DNA of 37,014 bases from Brevibacillus panacihumi (GCF_003710985.1 NZ_RHHT01000057.1:1-37014); one strand, 5' to 3'; numbered from the stretch's first letter, positions 24,928 to 33,823 are shown. The notes: a model not told the origin generated them from the sequence alone. Translations and numbers: made by a program.

Positions 24928-25545
24928 TTACTCAATCGTGATGTCGTACTCCATTGTCTTGGCTGTTGTCCGAGCAATTTCCGAACCAAGCAGTTGTTTA
25001 ACAATGTGGAATGCCATATTGATTCCGGCAGAAATCCCACCCGATGTCACAATGTTCCCTTCATCAACAAACTTGACATTCCTCTTTACACTGACAGCCG
25101 GAAACTCATTCTCGAGTCTATCATAGCTGGCCCAATGAGTTGTGGCCACCTTTCCGTTTAGAAGACCTGCCTTCGCCAACAGAAGAGCACCTGTACAAAC
25201 GGATGTCATCAGTTGAACATTACCCGCACGCTGCGAAATCCACTGAATGACTTTCTCGTTGTAAATCTCCTTCTCTCTGGCACCAATCCCGCCAGGAATC
25301 ACCAAAATATCAAAATGCGGCGCATTGTCGAAACTGTAGTCTGGCTGCACTTTTAATCCATTGCAAGCCTGTACTAATTCTCCCGTCTCCGAAACTAGTT
25401 TTACGATAAATGGATTGGATTCCGGAGTATCCACAGGCTGATCCGGATATTCAGTAACGGAAAACACTTCGAAGGGACCAGCAAAATCAAGCACCTCAAC
25501 ATCATGGAAGAGAAATATACCTACACTCCACTGTTTTTTCATCAT
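24928..25545 (-). CDS. DJ-1/PfpI-family protein (glutamine amidotransferase-like fold)
   Basis: A 205-residue protein. It opens SVGIFLFHDVEVLDFAGPFEVFSV and shows the nucleophile elbow SVCTGALLLAKAGLL with Cys117, then ATTHWASYDRL and TSGGISAGINMAFHIVKQL. The VLDFxGP and TTHW motifs match the isonitrile-hydratase/AraC-type DJ-1 group rather than the PfpI protease. No AraC DNA-binding domain is fused. The reaction is uncertain; family members hydrate isonitriles or handle damaged aldehydes. GGGAGTGTGAGCC precedes two adjacent ATG codons. It stands alone, convergent with azlD. Confidence 0.9.
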   Translation of the reverse strand: MMKKQWSVGIFLFHDVEVLDFAGPFEVFSVTEYPDQPVDTPESNPFIVKLVSETGELVQACNGLKVQPDYSFDNAPHFDILVIPGGIGAREKEIYNEKVIQWISQRAGNVQLMTSVCTGALLLAKAGLLNGKVATTHWASYDRLENEFPAVSVKRNVKFVDEGNIVTSGGISAGINMAFHIVKQLLGSEIARTTAKTMEYDITIE

Positions 25546-25701
25546 GGCTCACACTCCCAATTCCTATCTATTCCATTTAGTATACCACCCCCTATCTCCT
25601 GGTAGGGATTCCAGCTTTTTATGTAACCACGTCCATCAAGTACGAAACTCATTCCTCAATTTGCAATCTCACGGTCTATTCCTTAAGTGAACACAAAAAA
25701 T

Positions 25702-25738
25702 AAAGCATAAAGTGGCCAAAACGGCCACTTTATGCTTT
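25702..25738 (-). terminator. Terminator of tRNA-Ser
   Basis: Perfect 16-bp stem (AAAGCATAAAGTGGCC / GGCCACTTTATGCTTT) around AAAAC, with six T following on the minus strand. It lies about 40 bases beyond the tRNA 3' end. Confidence 0.92.
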
Positions 25739-25778
25739 ACATTACACAACAATATTGGTCCTCTTTCATACCTGTAAG

Positions 25779-25867
25779 CGGAGAGAGTGGGATTCGAACC
25801 CACGCACGCCTCACGACGCCTAACGCATTTCGAGTGCGTCCCCTTATGACCACTTGGGTATCTCTCC
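25779..25867 (-). tRNA. tRNA-Ser, anticodon CGA
   Basis: An 89-nt type II tRNA. The acceptor arms GGAGAGA and TCTCTCC pair, with G as discriminator. The D-arm region has CCCAAGTGGTCATAAGGGG. The anticodon stem ACGCA/TGCGT holds the loop CTCGAAA with anticodon CGA (codon UCG). A long variable arm follows, then the T-arm TGGGTTCGAATCCCA. The 3' CCA is not encoded. It has its own promoter and terminator. Confidence 0.97.
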
Positions 25868-25891
25868 ATATGGTTTGCAGAAACATTATTT

Positions 25892-25920
25892 AATATAGCA
25901 AAACAATTACACAAATGCAA
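25892..25920 (-). promoter_or_regulatory. Promoter of tRNA-Ser
   Basis: Minus strand: TTGCAT (25920-25915), 17 bases, TATATT (25897-25892). It predicts a start about 18 bases upstream of the mature tRNA 5' end. Confidence 0.8.
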
Positions 25921-26036
25921 GTGGCAAATCCTTGCTCCCCCTTGATTTGCGCCTGCTGATCGGACAAACTAGAAAGAGTGTGCTGTCTGCATGGAATACA
26001 TCATAAACAGGAACCTAACAGAAACGAGGAAAATAA

Positions 26037-26759
26037 ATGAAACGTGAGCGTTTGGATAAAGTGTTGGCCAATATGGGGTTTGGGACACGCAAAGAAGTGA
26101 AGGCCCTTGTGAAGCAAAAAGTTGTCGTCGTGGACGGGACAATAGCGACGGACCCGGGCATGCACGTCATTCCCGAAGAACAGGAAATTGTCGTCGATGG
26201 CGAGGAGATCAACTACAAGCGCTGGGTATATGTAATGCTGAACAAACCGCCTGGCGTCGTCTCCGCGACAGAAGACAACCTGCACGAGACGGTCGTAGAT
26301 TTGCTGCCGTATGAATGGGCAATCAAGGTGCATCCTGTGGGACGCCTGGACATCGATACCGAGGGATTGCTGCTTTTGACCAATGATGGACAGTTTTCAC
26401 ATAGCCTGCTCTCTCCAAAGAAGAAAGTGGAAAAGGAATACTTCGCCCGCATCGAGGGCAGGGTCACCGAAGAACATGTCCGGGAATTTGCCAAAGGCGT
26501 GGAGCTGGACGATTTTACGACCATGCCTGCCAAGCTGGAGATTCTTTCGTCTGGAGAAGTATCCGAGATCCGCGTCACGATTATGGAAGGCAAGTTTCAT
26601 CAGGTGAAACGCATGTTTGCCGCGTTTGGATTGCAGGTCATCTACCTGCAGCGTATCCGCATGGGTCCGATCCCGCTCGATACCACCTTGGAGCTGGGCG
26701 AATACAGGGAACTCACCGAAGAAGAGCTGGAGCTGCTGCGCCAGCATATTCAGAAATAA
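26037..26759 (+). CDS. rRNA pseudouridine synthase, RsuA/RluB family
   Basis: A 240-residue enzyme. An N-terminal S4 RNA-binding domain (ERLDKVLANMGFGTRKEVKALVKQKVV) is joined to the catalytic domain. The active-site Asp105 lies in VGRLDIDTEGLLLLTNDG, and MLNKPPGVVSA and the late EGKFHQVKRMFAAFG are conserved motifs. RsuA modifies U516 of 16S rRNA and RluB U2605 of 23S; the compact length and weak C-terminal tail favour the RsuA type, but the site cannot be told apart surely. GAGGAAAATAA precedes the ATG. It is a single-gene unit, divergent from tRNA-Ser. Confidence 0.92.
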   Translation: MKRERLDKVLANMGFGTRKEVKALVKQKVVVVDGTIATDPGMHVIPEEQEIVVDGEEINYKRWVYVMLNKPPGVVSATEDNLHETVVDLLPYEWAIKVHPVGRLDIDTEGLLLLTNDGQFSHSLLSPKKKVEKEYFARIEGRVTEEHVREFAKGVELDDFTTMPAKLEILSSGEVSEIRVTIMEGKFHQVKRMFAAFGLQVIYLQRIRMGPIPLDTTLELGEYRELTEEELELLRQHIQK

Positions 26760-26769
26760 ATCGAGCAGG

Positions 26770-26793
26770 AGGGGGTGTCTAACCTCACCCCCT
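26770..26793. other. G-rich hairpin without T-run after the pseudouridine synthase
   Basis: AGGGGGTG and CACCCCCT form a perfect 8-bp stem around an eight-base loop, 10 bases after the stop. Without a T-run it is not a standard terminator. It may stabilise the 3' end of the mRNA or act as an imperfect terminator. Confidence 0.45.
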
Positions 26794-26887
26794 ACCTCTC
26801 ACACCGCCGTACAACCTATGGCAGAATATCGCCGTAGACACCTTATCATCCCTTTTCGGCTTTGAGGTTCCAGAAAGAGAGAACGAT

Positions 26888-28165
26888 ATGATAAAAAATT
26901 TCCTGATTGCAATAAACCTGCTTATCACCATGAGTGTATTGACGGGGTTTTATTCAAAATCAACCGACACGCTGCAACAGTCATTGGAATCGAACCTTGT
27001 TCCCGTATCAGCCATGGAGCTTCCTTCAAAAACCATCATCGGATTTGGAGAGGCTACACATGGCAACAAGGAATTTACTACGCTGAAATCAGATATTTTC
27101 AAGCATCTTGTCGAAAACCAAGGATATCGCGTATTTGCCATAGAAGGCGATTTCGGCGGAGGTCAAAAGGTCAATGAATACATAGCCGGAGGAAGCGGAA
27201 CTGCACAGGAAGCTGCACAAGCAATCGGCTTTACGATTTACCATACGCAAGAAATGGCAGACCTACTAGCGTGGATGCGCTCCTATAATGAGCATCGGGA
27301 TGCAAAAGATCAAATTCATTTTTATGGCTTTGACATGCAACGCTATGACCATAACAAAAACGGGCTGTTCTCCTATTTAAAGAAGGTTGATCCGGCACTT
27401 GCCGCCAAATACGAGACTGCGTTTGTGAATCTGAATGATAAAACGGTGTACGATCAAAAGCTGGCCCTTGTACAGGAGGGGCTCTCCCATATTCAAAACT
27501 TGCTGGAGCGGATGAAAGAAAACAAATCCGTTTATACCGCAAAAAGCACGGAGAACGAATATGAATTGGCTCTGGCCTTTGCAGAGGCTATCAAGCAAAA
27601 CGCTACACTGCGCGGAACGAAAGTGAGCTATAACTACGCCCGTGATTCCTATATGGCGGAAAAAGCGATATGGATTTTATCTTTTGAAAAGAAGCATTAC
27701 GGCCGCGAAAATATGTTCATAACCGGACATAATGGACACATTGAAAAAACTTCTACGACCGCAGGAACGACGACCTGCATGGGGGCCTACCTTGCCAAAA
27801 CCTTGGGGGACCAATATTATGCCATAGGAAGTGAATTTTACGAAAGCTCCTTCCTAGCTAATGATGCCATCACCAACGAGAGCAAAGTGTTTACTGTAAA
27901 AAATAGTGGGAATGATCGACTCGCTGTTCGATTTGCTCAGACCAACATGCAAAATGGCTTCCTGGACTTTGCAAAGGCAAGACATGATGAGCATTTCCTT
28001 GCTTACCTGAATAAAGCCCAGCCCATCAGTGCAATCGGCGCCGTCTTTAGTGAATGGTATGGGAAAATGGAAAAGATGTATACATTGCAAATGATTCCGG
28101 CAAAAGCATTTGATGCCATGATTTTCGTACGAACCGCCACTCCTTCGGTCATGGTAACGGATTAA
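26888..28165 (+). CDS. Secreted erythromycin-esterase-family protein
   Basis: A 425-residue protein with a signal peptide (NFLIAINLLITMSVLTGF, residues 4-21, no lipobox) and an Ere-type core. The catalytic-site residues keep the family spacing: Glu55 and His58 in GFGEATHGNKEF, and Glu86 in VFAIEGDFGG. Glu55-His58-Glu86 has the same 3- and 28-residue intervals as E43, H46, E74 of EreB. A later GHNGHIEK segment supplies His. Macrolide-hydrolysing Ere enzymes are cytosolic, whereas this one should be exported, so its true substrate may be another ester. The ribosome site is weak (GAAAGAGAGAACGAT). It is not linked to mobile elements here. Confidence 0.9.
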   Translation: MIKNFLIAINLLITMSVLTGFYSKSTDTLQQSLESNLVPVSAMELPSKTIIGFGEATHGNKEFTTLKSDIFKHLVENQGYRVFAIEGDFGGGQKVNEYIAGGSGTAQEAAQAIGFTIYHTQEMADLLAWMRSYNEHRDAKDQIHFYGFDMQRYDHNKNGLFSYLKKVDPALAAKYETAFVNLNDKTVYDQKLALVQEGLSHIQNLLERMKENKSVYTAKSTENEYELALAFAEAIKQNATLRGTKVSYNYARDSYMAEKAIWILSFEKKHYGRENMFITGHNGHIEKTSTTAGTTTCMGAYLAKTLGDQYYAIGSEFYESSFLANDAITNESKVFTVKNSGNDRLAVRFAQTNMQNGFLDFAKARHDEHFLAYLNKAQPISAIGAVFSEWYGKMEKMYTLQMIPAKAFDAMIFVRTATPSVMVTD

Positions 28166-28176
28166 TCGAATGAACG

Positions 28177-28216
28177 AAGAGAATGCCCTTCCGCTCATGC
28201 AGAAAGGCATTCTCTT
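28177..28216. terminator. Bidirectional terminator between the esterase-family gene and tadA
   Basis: AAGAGAATGCC and GGCATTCTCTT form a perfect 11-bp stem, with further pairing inside. It lies 12 bases after the esterase-family stop and 8 bases beyond the tadA stop, so it serves both convergent units. Confidence 0.88.
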
Positions 28217-28223
28217 TCCAGTT

Positions 28224-29314
<1,091 letters not shown>

Positions 29315-29453
29315 GATGATTCATACCTCCCTGGATTTTTTGCCAATCCCTACCGTCCTGTTCCCATTCACATACTCTTAGCGAGATTACATACATTAAT
29401 GGTGTAAGGAAATGGGTACAAGTGACAGAAATCCTCGTTTTGGAGGGATGCGA

Positions 29454-29951
29454 GTGGGCTTAACCTCGACCAACCACCTATTTGACTCTTTTCATAGCCC
29501 CACCAAAGGACGATTAGCCAAAGAAGATGTATTTTCCCTGATCGAACAGACCATCGCTTCCCATACAGGACCTTTCGAAATCATCGTGGGAGCCGATTCC
29601 CAACTGAAAAGCCGCGGTACTTTTTTTGCGCTCGTCATCACCGTGATCCGGCCAGGACATGGCGGAACCTTTTTTTATCACAAGTTCCAGGAACGTCGCT
29701 ACTCATCCTTGCAACAGCGCATCTTTCAAGAGGCTGTCTACGCTGTGGGATTGGCTACGGAAGTACGTCAATACCTTCGCGACCATCAGCTCGACACCCC
29801 GGTCCGGCTCCATTTTGACATTGGCACGAACGGACCTACTCGTAAGTTTATCCAGTCCCTTCTCAGCCTAGCAGCTTCGAACCACTTTCGCGCAGAGATA
29901 AAGCCCCATTCCTTCTGCGCCTCCACGATTGCCGACAAGTTTACCCGTTAA
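29454..29951 (+). CDS. YkuK-like RNase H-fold protein (DUF458)
   Basis: About 165 residues, matching the YkuK/DUF458 family: EIIVGADSQLKSRGTFFALVITVIRPGHGGTFFYHK opens an RNase H-like beta sheet with the Asp of VGADS in the catalytic position. RLHFDIGTNGPTRKFIQSL and the end KPHSFCASTIADKFTR supply later acidic and conserved residues. The biochemical role is unproven. The frame is open from ATG 29412, but GTG 29454 has GGAGGG six bases upstream and is preferred. It is divergent from the nitroreductase gene. Confidence 0.85.
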   Translation: MGLTSTNHLFDSFHSPTKGRLAKEDVFSLIEQTIASHTGPFEIIVGADSQLKSRGTFFALVITVIRPGHGGTFFYHKFQERRYSSLQQRIFQEAVYAVGLATEVRQYLRDHQLDTPVRLHFDIGTNGPTRKFIQSLLSLAASNHFRAEIKPHSFCASTIADKFTR

Positions 29952-30161
29952 CGAGATTTCTACAGCGGAGCGCTGCCACCAGCGTGCCCGCTATTTTTCT
30001 GCCGCTTTCCTCTATTCGTTGTCTCCTCTGCGATCTCCTACCTTCCCAGCCTTCCCCAAGTGTCGATTGCTTTTTCCCAAGAATCACGCATATCTTTCCA
30101 AAATCTTTTATATAGTAACGATAATCCAATAGAAAAACCGGAGAGATCTGGGGTGAGGAAG

Positions 30162-31028
30162 ATGGCGGGAGAAGGTGGGCAAGCTCGACCTTATACCATC
30201 ACGCGGATTCTGAACCACAACGTCGTCCTGGTCGAGGAATCCTGCTCTTCACAGGAAATCGTCTTGTTCGGAAAAGGAATTGGCTACGGGATCAAACCGG
30301 GGGAAACGGTACAAATCACGGATGCTCGTGTTGAAAAACGCTTTCGACTGGAACAGGAGCACCATCAAGTGCAGTACCAGGCGATGCTGAACCAGGTCGA
30401 TCCCGCTGTCGTCGGCATTGCCGAGGAAATTATCGCACTTGTAGCTCAGGAGATTACTCCCGTCTTGAATGAACACGTCCATGTCGCATTGCCGGATCAC
30501 ATTCACTTTGCTATTTATCGGCTGCGCAATGGGTTGGAGATTGTGAATCCCTTTTTATTTGAGGTTCAAGCCTTGTATCCCAAAGAATACCTCCTCGCCG
30601 GGCGAGCAGGCGAGATGATTCAGAAGGCTTTTTCCCTGGGTATTCCCGAGAGCGAGATCGGTTTTCTAGCCCTGCATATTCACGCAGCCGTCAGTCACAC
30701 CCCGGTCAACAAAACCGTCCAGCTTACGCATTGGACCGGCGAATGGGTGAGCCTGATCGAGGAACGCGCTCAACAGCAGATCGACCGAAGCTCTGTAGAT
30801 TACGTCCGGCTGATCACACATTTGCGCTTCACTGTCGAGCGGGTCCAACAGCGAAAGCCCATCAAAAACCCTCTGCAGGATCGGGTCAAAGCCATGATTC
30901 CAGACGTTTATCCCATAGCCGAAGCCCTTTGCGCATCCATCGCAGAAAAGCTGGGCGCATCTGTGCCAGAAGATGAGGTGGGCTATCTCGCCCTGCATCT
31001 GTACCGTATGTTCTATCGTCCAAATTGA
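30162..31028 (+). CDS. glcT: GlcT/LicT-type transcriptional antiterminator
   Basis: A 288-residue protein of the BglG/SacY family: RNA-binding CAT domain (residues 10-60, YTITRILNHNVVLVEESC, EIVLFGKGIGYGIKPGE), then two PTS regulation domains. PRD1 carries His residues in EHVHVALPDHIHFAI and GFLALHIHAA; PRD2 shows RLITHLRFTVERV and GYLALHLYRMF. Phosphorylation of PRD histidines by the PTS sets dimer state and RNA binding. The ATG 30162 (GGGGTGAGGAAG upstream) is chosen, though GTG 30153 is possible. Downstream, 10 bases after the stop, lies its RAT target. The RAT matches the GlcT form rather than LicT or SacT, which supports the gene symbol. Confidence 0.9.
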   Translation: MAGEGGQARPYTITRILNHNVVLVEESCSSQEIVLFGKGIGYGIKPGETVQITDARVEKRFRLEQEHHQVQYQAMLNQVDPAVVGIAEEIIALVAQEITPVLNEHVHVALPDHIHFAIYRLRNGLEIVNPFLFEVQALYPKEYLLAGRAGEMIQKAFSLGIPESEIGFLALHIHAAVSHTPVNKTVQLTHWTGEWVSLIEERAQQQIDRSSVDYVRLITHLRFTVERVQQRKPIKNPLQDRVKAMIPDVYPIAEALCASIAEKLGASVPEDEVGYLALHLYRMFYRPN

Positions 31029-31037
31029 ATATTCACC

Positions 31038-31070
31038 CTGCGTGTTACTAGCTCGACTAGGCATGAGCAG
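31038..31070 (+). promoter_or_regulatory. RAT: RNA target of the GlcT antiterminator
   Basis: A hairpin-forming sequence beginning CTGCGTGTTACTAGCTCGAC and ending GGCATGAGCAG. The ends pair (CTGC/GCAG) and CTAG/CTAG pairs inside. The elements CGTGTTACT and GGCATGAG match the Bacillus ptsG RAT as I remember it. Its 3' half overlaps the first arm of the following terminator, so the two folds exclude each other. Confidence 0.85.
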
Positions 31071-31130
31071 CTATCCGTGACAGACGCCATCCATGCGTCT
31101 GCCAAAAAGCTGCTTCATGCCTATTTTACT
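31059..31130 (+). terminator. Conditional terminator upstream of the PTS genes
   Basis: AGGCATGAGCAGCT (31059-31072) pairs with AGCTGCTTCATGCCT (31108-31122), 14 pairs with one bulge, followed by ATTTTACTT. The loop holds a second hairpin, CAGACGC/GCGTCTG. When GlcT holds the RAT, the first arm is occupied and transcription continues into the EIIA gene. Confidence 0.85.
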
Positions 31131-31155
31131 TGGCACATCATCAAAGGAGGCGCTT

Positions 31156-31653
31156 ATGCTGTTCCGATTATTCTCCCGCAACAATCCGCAAAAGGAAATC
31201 AACGTCCTGGCTCCCTTGACTGGCAGCGTACTGCCCCTGTCCCTCGTGCCCGACCCGGTATTTTCCCAAGACGTGCTGGGCAAAGGAGTGGCCATCTCGC
31301 CCACTGATGAGCTTCTGACATCACCTTTGACAGGCCGAGTCACGCATCTTTTCCCGACGCATCATGCTATCGCCATAACCAGCGACTGCGGTCTTGAGCT
31401 TCTTCTGCACATCGGAATCGATACGGTAAAGCGAAAAGGAGAGGGCTTCTCTGCGGTCGTGTCGACAGGGGATCGGGTAACGGCTGGAGATGCCTTGATC
31501 CGTTTTGACAGGATGCTTTTGCAAAAAGCGGGATTCTCCCTTGTTACGCCCGTCATCCTTACCAATCCCGATGCCATCTCCCGCTTGGAAGTAACGGCAA
31601 ATGAGCAAGTGACAGCCGGGAAAGACACATTGATGCGTATCTTGCAGAAATAG
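31156..31653 (+). CDS. PTS glucose-type EIIA protein (Crr-like)
   Basis: A 165-residue free-standing EIIA of the glucose family. The beta-sandwich pattern LAPLTGSVLPLSLVPDPVFSQDVLGKGVAI is followed by the active-site histidines: His70 in THHAI and the phosphorylated His85 in ELLLHIGIDTV, equivalent to His75 and His90 of Escherichia coli EIIA-Glc. HPr passes phosphate to it and it passes it to EIIB. AAAGGAGGCGCTT gives an ideal ribosome site for ATG 31156. In many Bacillus species EIIA is fused to the end of PtsG; here it is a separate gene between the antiterminator and the EIICB gene. Confidence 0.93.
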   Translation: MLFRLFSRNNPQKEINVLAPLTGSVLPLSLVPDPVFSQDVLGKGVAISPTDELLTSPLTGRVTHLFPTHHAIAITSDCGLELLLHIGIDTVKRKGEGFSAVVSTGDRVTAGDALIRFDRMLLQKAGFSLVTPVILTNPDAISRLEVTANEQVTAGKDTLMRILQK

Positions 31654-31766
31654 CTTCTCTTCACAGGTTCGGTCTTGCCTCTCCGCTCTCCATCTCCTGC
31701 TTTCTTCCCGTCCTTTATTCCTGGAGAGGCATGCTGATACAACTTTCATCCAAGGAGGGTTTACTC

Positions 31767-33206
31767 ATGCTTGCCTTTTTGCAAAGGATTGGGAGGGCAT
31801 TGATGCTTCCCGTCGCCACGCTCCCGGCTGCGGCGCTATTGCTTCGCTTCGGGGCGATCAACTACGAGACCGAGTTTCATATGGGGGCATCGGTCGGAGG
31901 CTTTCTCAACCAGCACATCGCTCCCTTCCTGTTTGCCGGCGGTTCAGCTATCTTTGACAACCTCCCGCTGATTTTTGCTGTCGGTGTCGCCATCGGCCTG
32001 GCTGGAGATGCGGTCGCTGCTCTGGCTGCGGTCATCGCTTATATGGTCCTCACTTCGGTCCTTACCAAAGTGCCTGGGGCCATCCCGTTTATAGCCGAGG
32101 ATGCCAAGCTGAACATGGGAGTTCTAGGCGGAATTCTGGCCGGAGGGATTGCCGCTTACTTCTACAAAAGGTATCACACGATCAAACTGCCGGATTGGCT
32201 TGGGTTTTTTGGCGGAAAACGTTTCGTCCCGATCATCACTTCCATCGTGATGGTGCTGATCGGCATCGTGTTTGGGATCATCTGGGGGCCGATTCAAGAG
32301 GTTCTCGATAATGTGGGGAACTGGATAGTAAGTCTGGGGGCCATCGGAGCCGGATTGTTCGGATTCTTGAACCGTTTGCTGATTCCTTTCGGGCTGCATC
32401 ACGTCCTCAACGCGATCGCCTGGTTCCAGATCGGCGAATATACGGACGCGACCGGGAAAGTCATCAATGGCGACCTCCACCGCTTCTTCGCTGGCGATCC
32501 TTCGGCGGGACTGTTTATGACCGGCTTCTTCCCGATCATGATGTTCGCATTGCCGGCCGCTGCACTGGCGATCGTCCACACGGCCAAGCCTGAGAATCGA
32601 GCGGTCATCGCCTCCATCTTTATGGGGACCGCACTCACCTCATTTTTGACAGGTGTGACAGAACCGCTGGAATTTGCCTTTATGTTCGTGGCCCCCATGC
32701 TCTATGTCGTGCATGCTGTCCTGACCGGGTTGTCCGGCTATATCGTGACCGCGATGGGGATCAAGCACGGTTTTGGCTTCTCTGCAGGATTTATCGACTA
32801 CGTCGTCAATTTCCCCCTTTCCACCAATGCATGGGAGATCATCCCCGTGGGTTTGGCCTTTGCCGTCGTCTACTACTTCCTCTTCCGTATTCTCATCGTC
32901 AAAATGAATATCATGACCCCCGGCAGAGAGGACGATCCAGGCGAGGCGCTTGCAGCAAGCGGGTTCAGCTCCATGCGGGAAAAGGCGGAACAGGTACTCG
33001 CCAGCATCGGGGGGAAGGAAAATATCATCCAGGTGGAAGCATGCATTACTCGTTTGCGCCTCCACGTGAAAAATGAGAATTTGATACAGGAAAAAGCGCT
33101 CAAGGATTTGGGCGCCGCAGGAATCATCAGGCTCGGCAAAGGTCAGGTGCAGATCGTCTTTGGCACCCAGTCTGAGCTGTTGAGAGATGAGATCATGAGA
33201 TTGTAA
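31767..33206 (+). CDS. nagE: PTS EIICB, N-acetylglucosamine type (NagE/NagP-like)
   Basis: A 479-residue transporter. The EIIC membrane domain is residues 1 to about 380, then a short linker (TPGRED) and EIIB with phospho-acceptor Cys426 in VEACITRLRLHV. The EIIC signature segments GLHHVLNAIAWFQIGEY, GDLHRFFAGDPSAGLFMTGF and TGVTEPLEFAFMF are those of NagE-type GlcNAc permeases (compare NRFYAGDGTAG in Escherichia coli NagE). Glucose-type PtsG differs there. AAGGAGGGTTTACTC precedes ATG 31767, 113 bases after the EIIA gene. It needs the preceding EIIA. Induction through the GlcT-like RAT is likely by position. Substrate is likely GlcNAc, but glucose remains possible. Confidence 0.9.
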   Translation: MLAFLQRIGRALMLPVATLPAAALLLRFGAINYETEFHMGASVGGFLNQHIAPFLFAGGSAIFDNLPLIFAVGVAIGLAGDAVAALAAVIAYMVLTSVLTKVPGAIPFIAEDAKLNMGVLGGILAGGIAAYFYKRYHTIKLPDWLGFFGGKRFVPIITSIVMVLIGIVFGIIWGPIQEVLDNVGNWIVSLGAIGAGLFGFLNRLLIPFGLHHVLNAIAWFQIGEYTDATGKVINGDLHRFFAGDPSAGLFMTGFFPIMMFALPAAALAIVHTAKPENRAVIASIFMGTALTSFLTGVTEPLEFAFMFVAPMLYVVHAVLTGLSGYIVTAMGIKHGFGFSAGFIDYVVNFPLSTNAWEIIPVGLAFAVVYYFLFRILIVKMNIMTPGREDDPGEALAASGFSSMREKAEQVLASIGGKENIIQVEACITRLRLHVKNENLIQEKALKDLGAAGIIRLGKGQVQIVFGTQSELLRDEIMRL

Positions 33207-33212
33207 GAAAAG

Positions 33213-33276
33213 CTGCAACCTATTTGGAGTGGGGCGAATCTTCCTGACGTTGCAGGGAGGTGCGCCTTTTTTATAT
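33213..33276. terminator. Probable bidirectional terminator after nagE
   Basis: CTGCAAC/GTTGCAG arms (33214-33220 and 33249-33255) enclose a stem-loop, and a second fold pairs GGCG with CGCC before six T (33267-33272). It lies just after the nagE stop and just beyond the stop of the 58-aa minus-strand gene. Confidence 0.6.
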
Positions 33277-33447
33277 TTTTTCGGTCTTTCCCGCCGCTTC
33301 CGCCTGCAGCTGCTTTTCAAATCGAAGGAGCCGCATCACAAAGTCATCGCATGCGTCCTTGCTTTGCGGAGCCATCATCTTGATTTCATATCCGATCGTC
33401 TTCTTCCAAATCTCTAACTGGCGCAGGTTGGCATCGTATGGTTTCAC
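33271..33447 (-). CDS. Small 58-aa protein downstream of an XRE regulator
   Basis: A GTG-started frame of 59 codons including stop, translating as KPYDANLRQLEIWKKTIG, then EIKMMAPQSKDACDDF, and a charged helical end with RLLRFEKQLQAEAAGKTE. AGGGGTG lies seven bases before the GTG. The composition is mixed charged and hydrophobic, like a small soluble helical protein, and the frame is clean in a tight space. It lies 41 bases below the 70-aa XRE gene in the same direction and ends at a terminator-like fold. No family is recognised. It could be a regulator partner or a helper peptide. Confidence 0.55.
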   Translation of the reverse strand: MKPYDANLRQLEIWKKTIGYEIKMMAPQSKDACDDFVMRLLRFEKQLQAEAAGKTEKI

Positions 33448-33488
33448 GGAAATTCACCCCTTGTCTCCCTCTTCTCGTGCTTGCTGAT

Positions 33489-33701
33489 TCAGCAATACGT
33501 ACGCCCGAACAGATCTTGCAGCCCGCAGTGCAGCTTTTTCGCCAAGATCGGCAGATGGCCTGCCTTAAACTCGTATTCGCCCTTTTCATATTTCAGGTAG
33601 GAAGAAGCATGCTTGAACCCTAGCGATTCAGCCATCTCCTGTTGAGTCAATCCTCGTTCCAGCCTGCGTTGGATGATGTAAGCGAGATCGATTTCCTCCA
33701 T
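33489..33701 (-). CDS. Short XRE-family DNA-binding protein
   Basis: A 70-residue protein that is almost only a Cro/C1-type helix-turn-helix: MEEIDLAYIIQRRLERGLTQQEMAESLGF, then HASSYLKYEKGEYEFKAGHLPILAKKL, ending in DLFGRTYC with Cys70 as the last residue. No effector domain is present. It resembles small repressors that act with an antirepressor or a toxin, but no such partner is certain here beyond the 58-aa frame. The promoter TTGACT-18-TATGAT (33770-33775, 33746-33751) precedes it, and AATAGGAGGATC is its ribosome site. It is divergent from another XRE gene. Confidence 0.85.
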   Translation of the reverse strand: MEEIDLAYIIQRRLERGLTQQEMAESLGFKHASSYLKYEKGEYEFKAGHLPILAKKLHCGLQDLFGRTYC

Positions 33702-33745
33702 TCGCTATGATCCTCCTATTATAAATAGAAAATCCTGACATTTTC

Positions 33746-33775
33746 ATCATATCGTTTCTGTTTTAACAAAGTCAA
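33746..33775 (-). promoter_or_regulatory. Promoter of the 70-aa XRE gene
   Basis: Minus strand: TTGACT (33775-33770), 18 bases, TATGAT (33751-33746). It is close to consensus and directs transcription toward the short XRE and 58-aa genes. Confidence 0.75.
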
Positions 33776-33806
33776 TACAATGATTGTTATTTCGACAAAA
33801 TCTGTT

Positions 33807-33823
33807 TTTTCCGTTTTGGAAAA
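33807..33823. promoter_or_regulatory. Inverted repeat between divergent XRE genes
   Basis: TTTTCC and GGAAAA are perfect arms around GTTTT, just upstream of TAAAAT (33828-33833), a possible -10 for the plus-strand XRE gene. It could be an operator for either XRE protein. Confidence 0.5.

Noticed and set aside
25779..25867. tRNA-Ser considered as an attachment site for an integrated element.
   Set aside because: No integrase, no repeat of its 3' end and no phage genes are visible in the window.
26770..26793. G-rich hairpin considered as a terminator of the pseudouridine synthase gene.
   Set aside because: There is no T-run on either strand. It is kept only as an unexplained hairpin.
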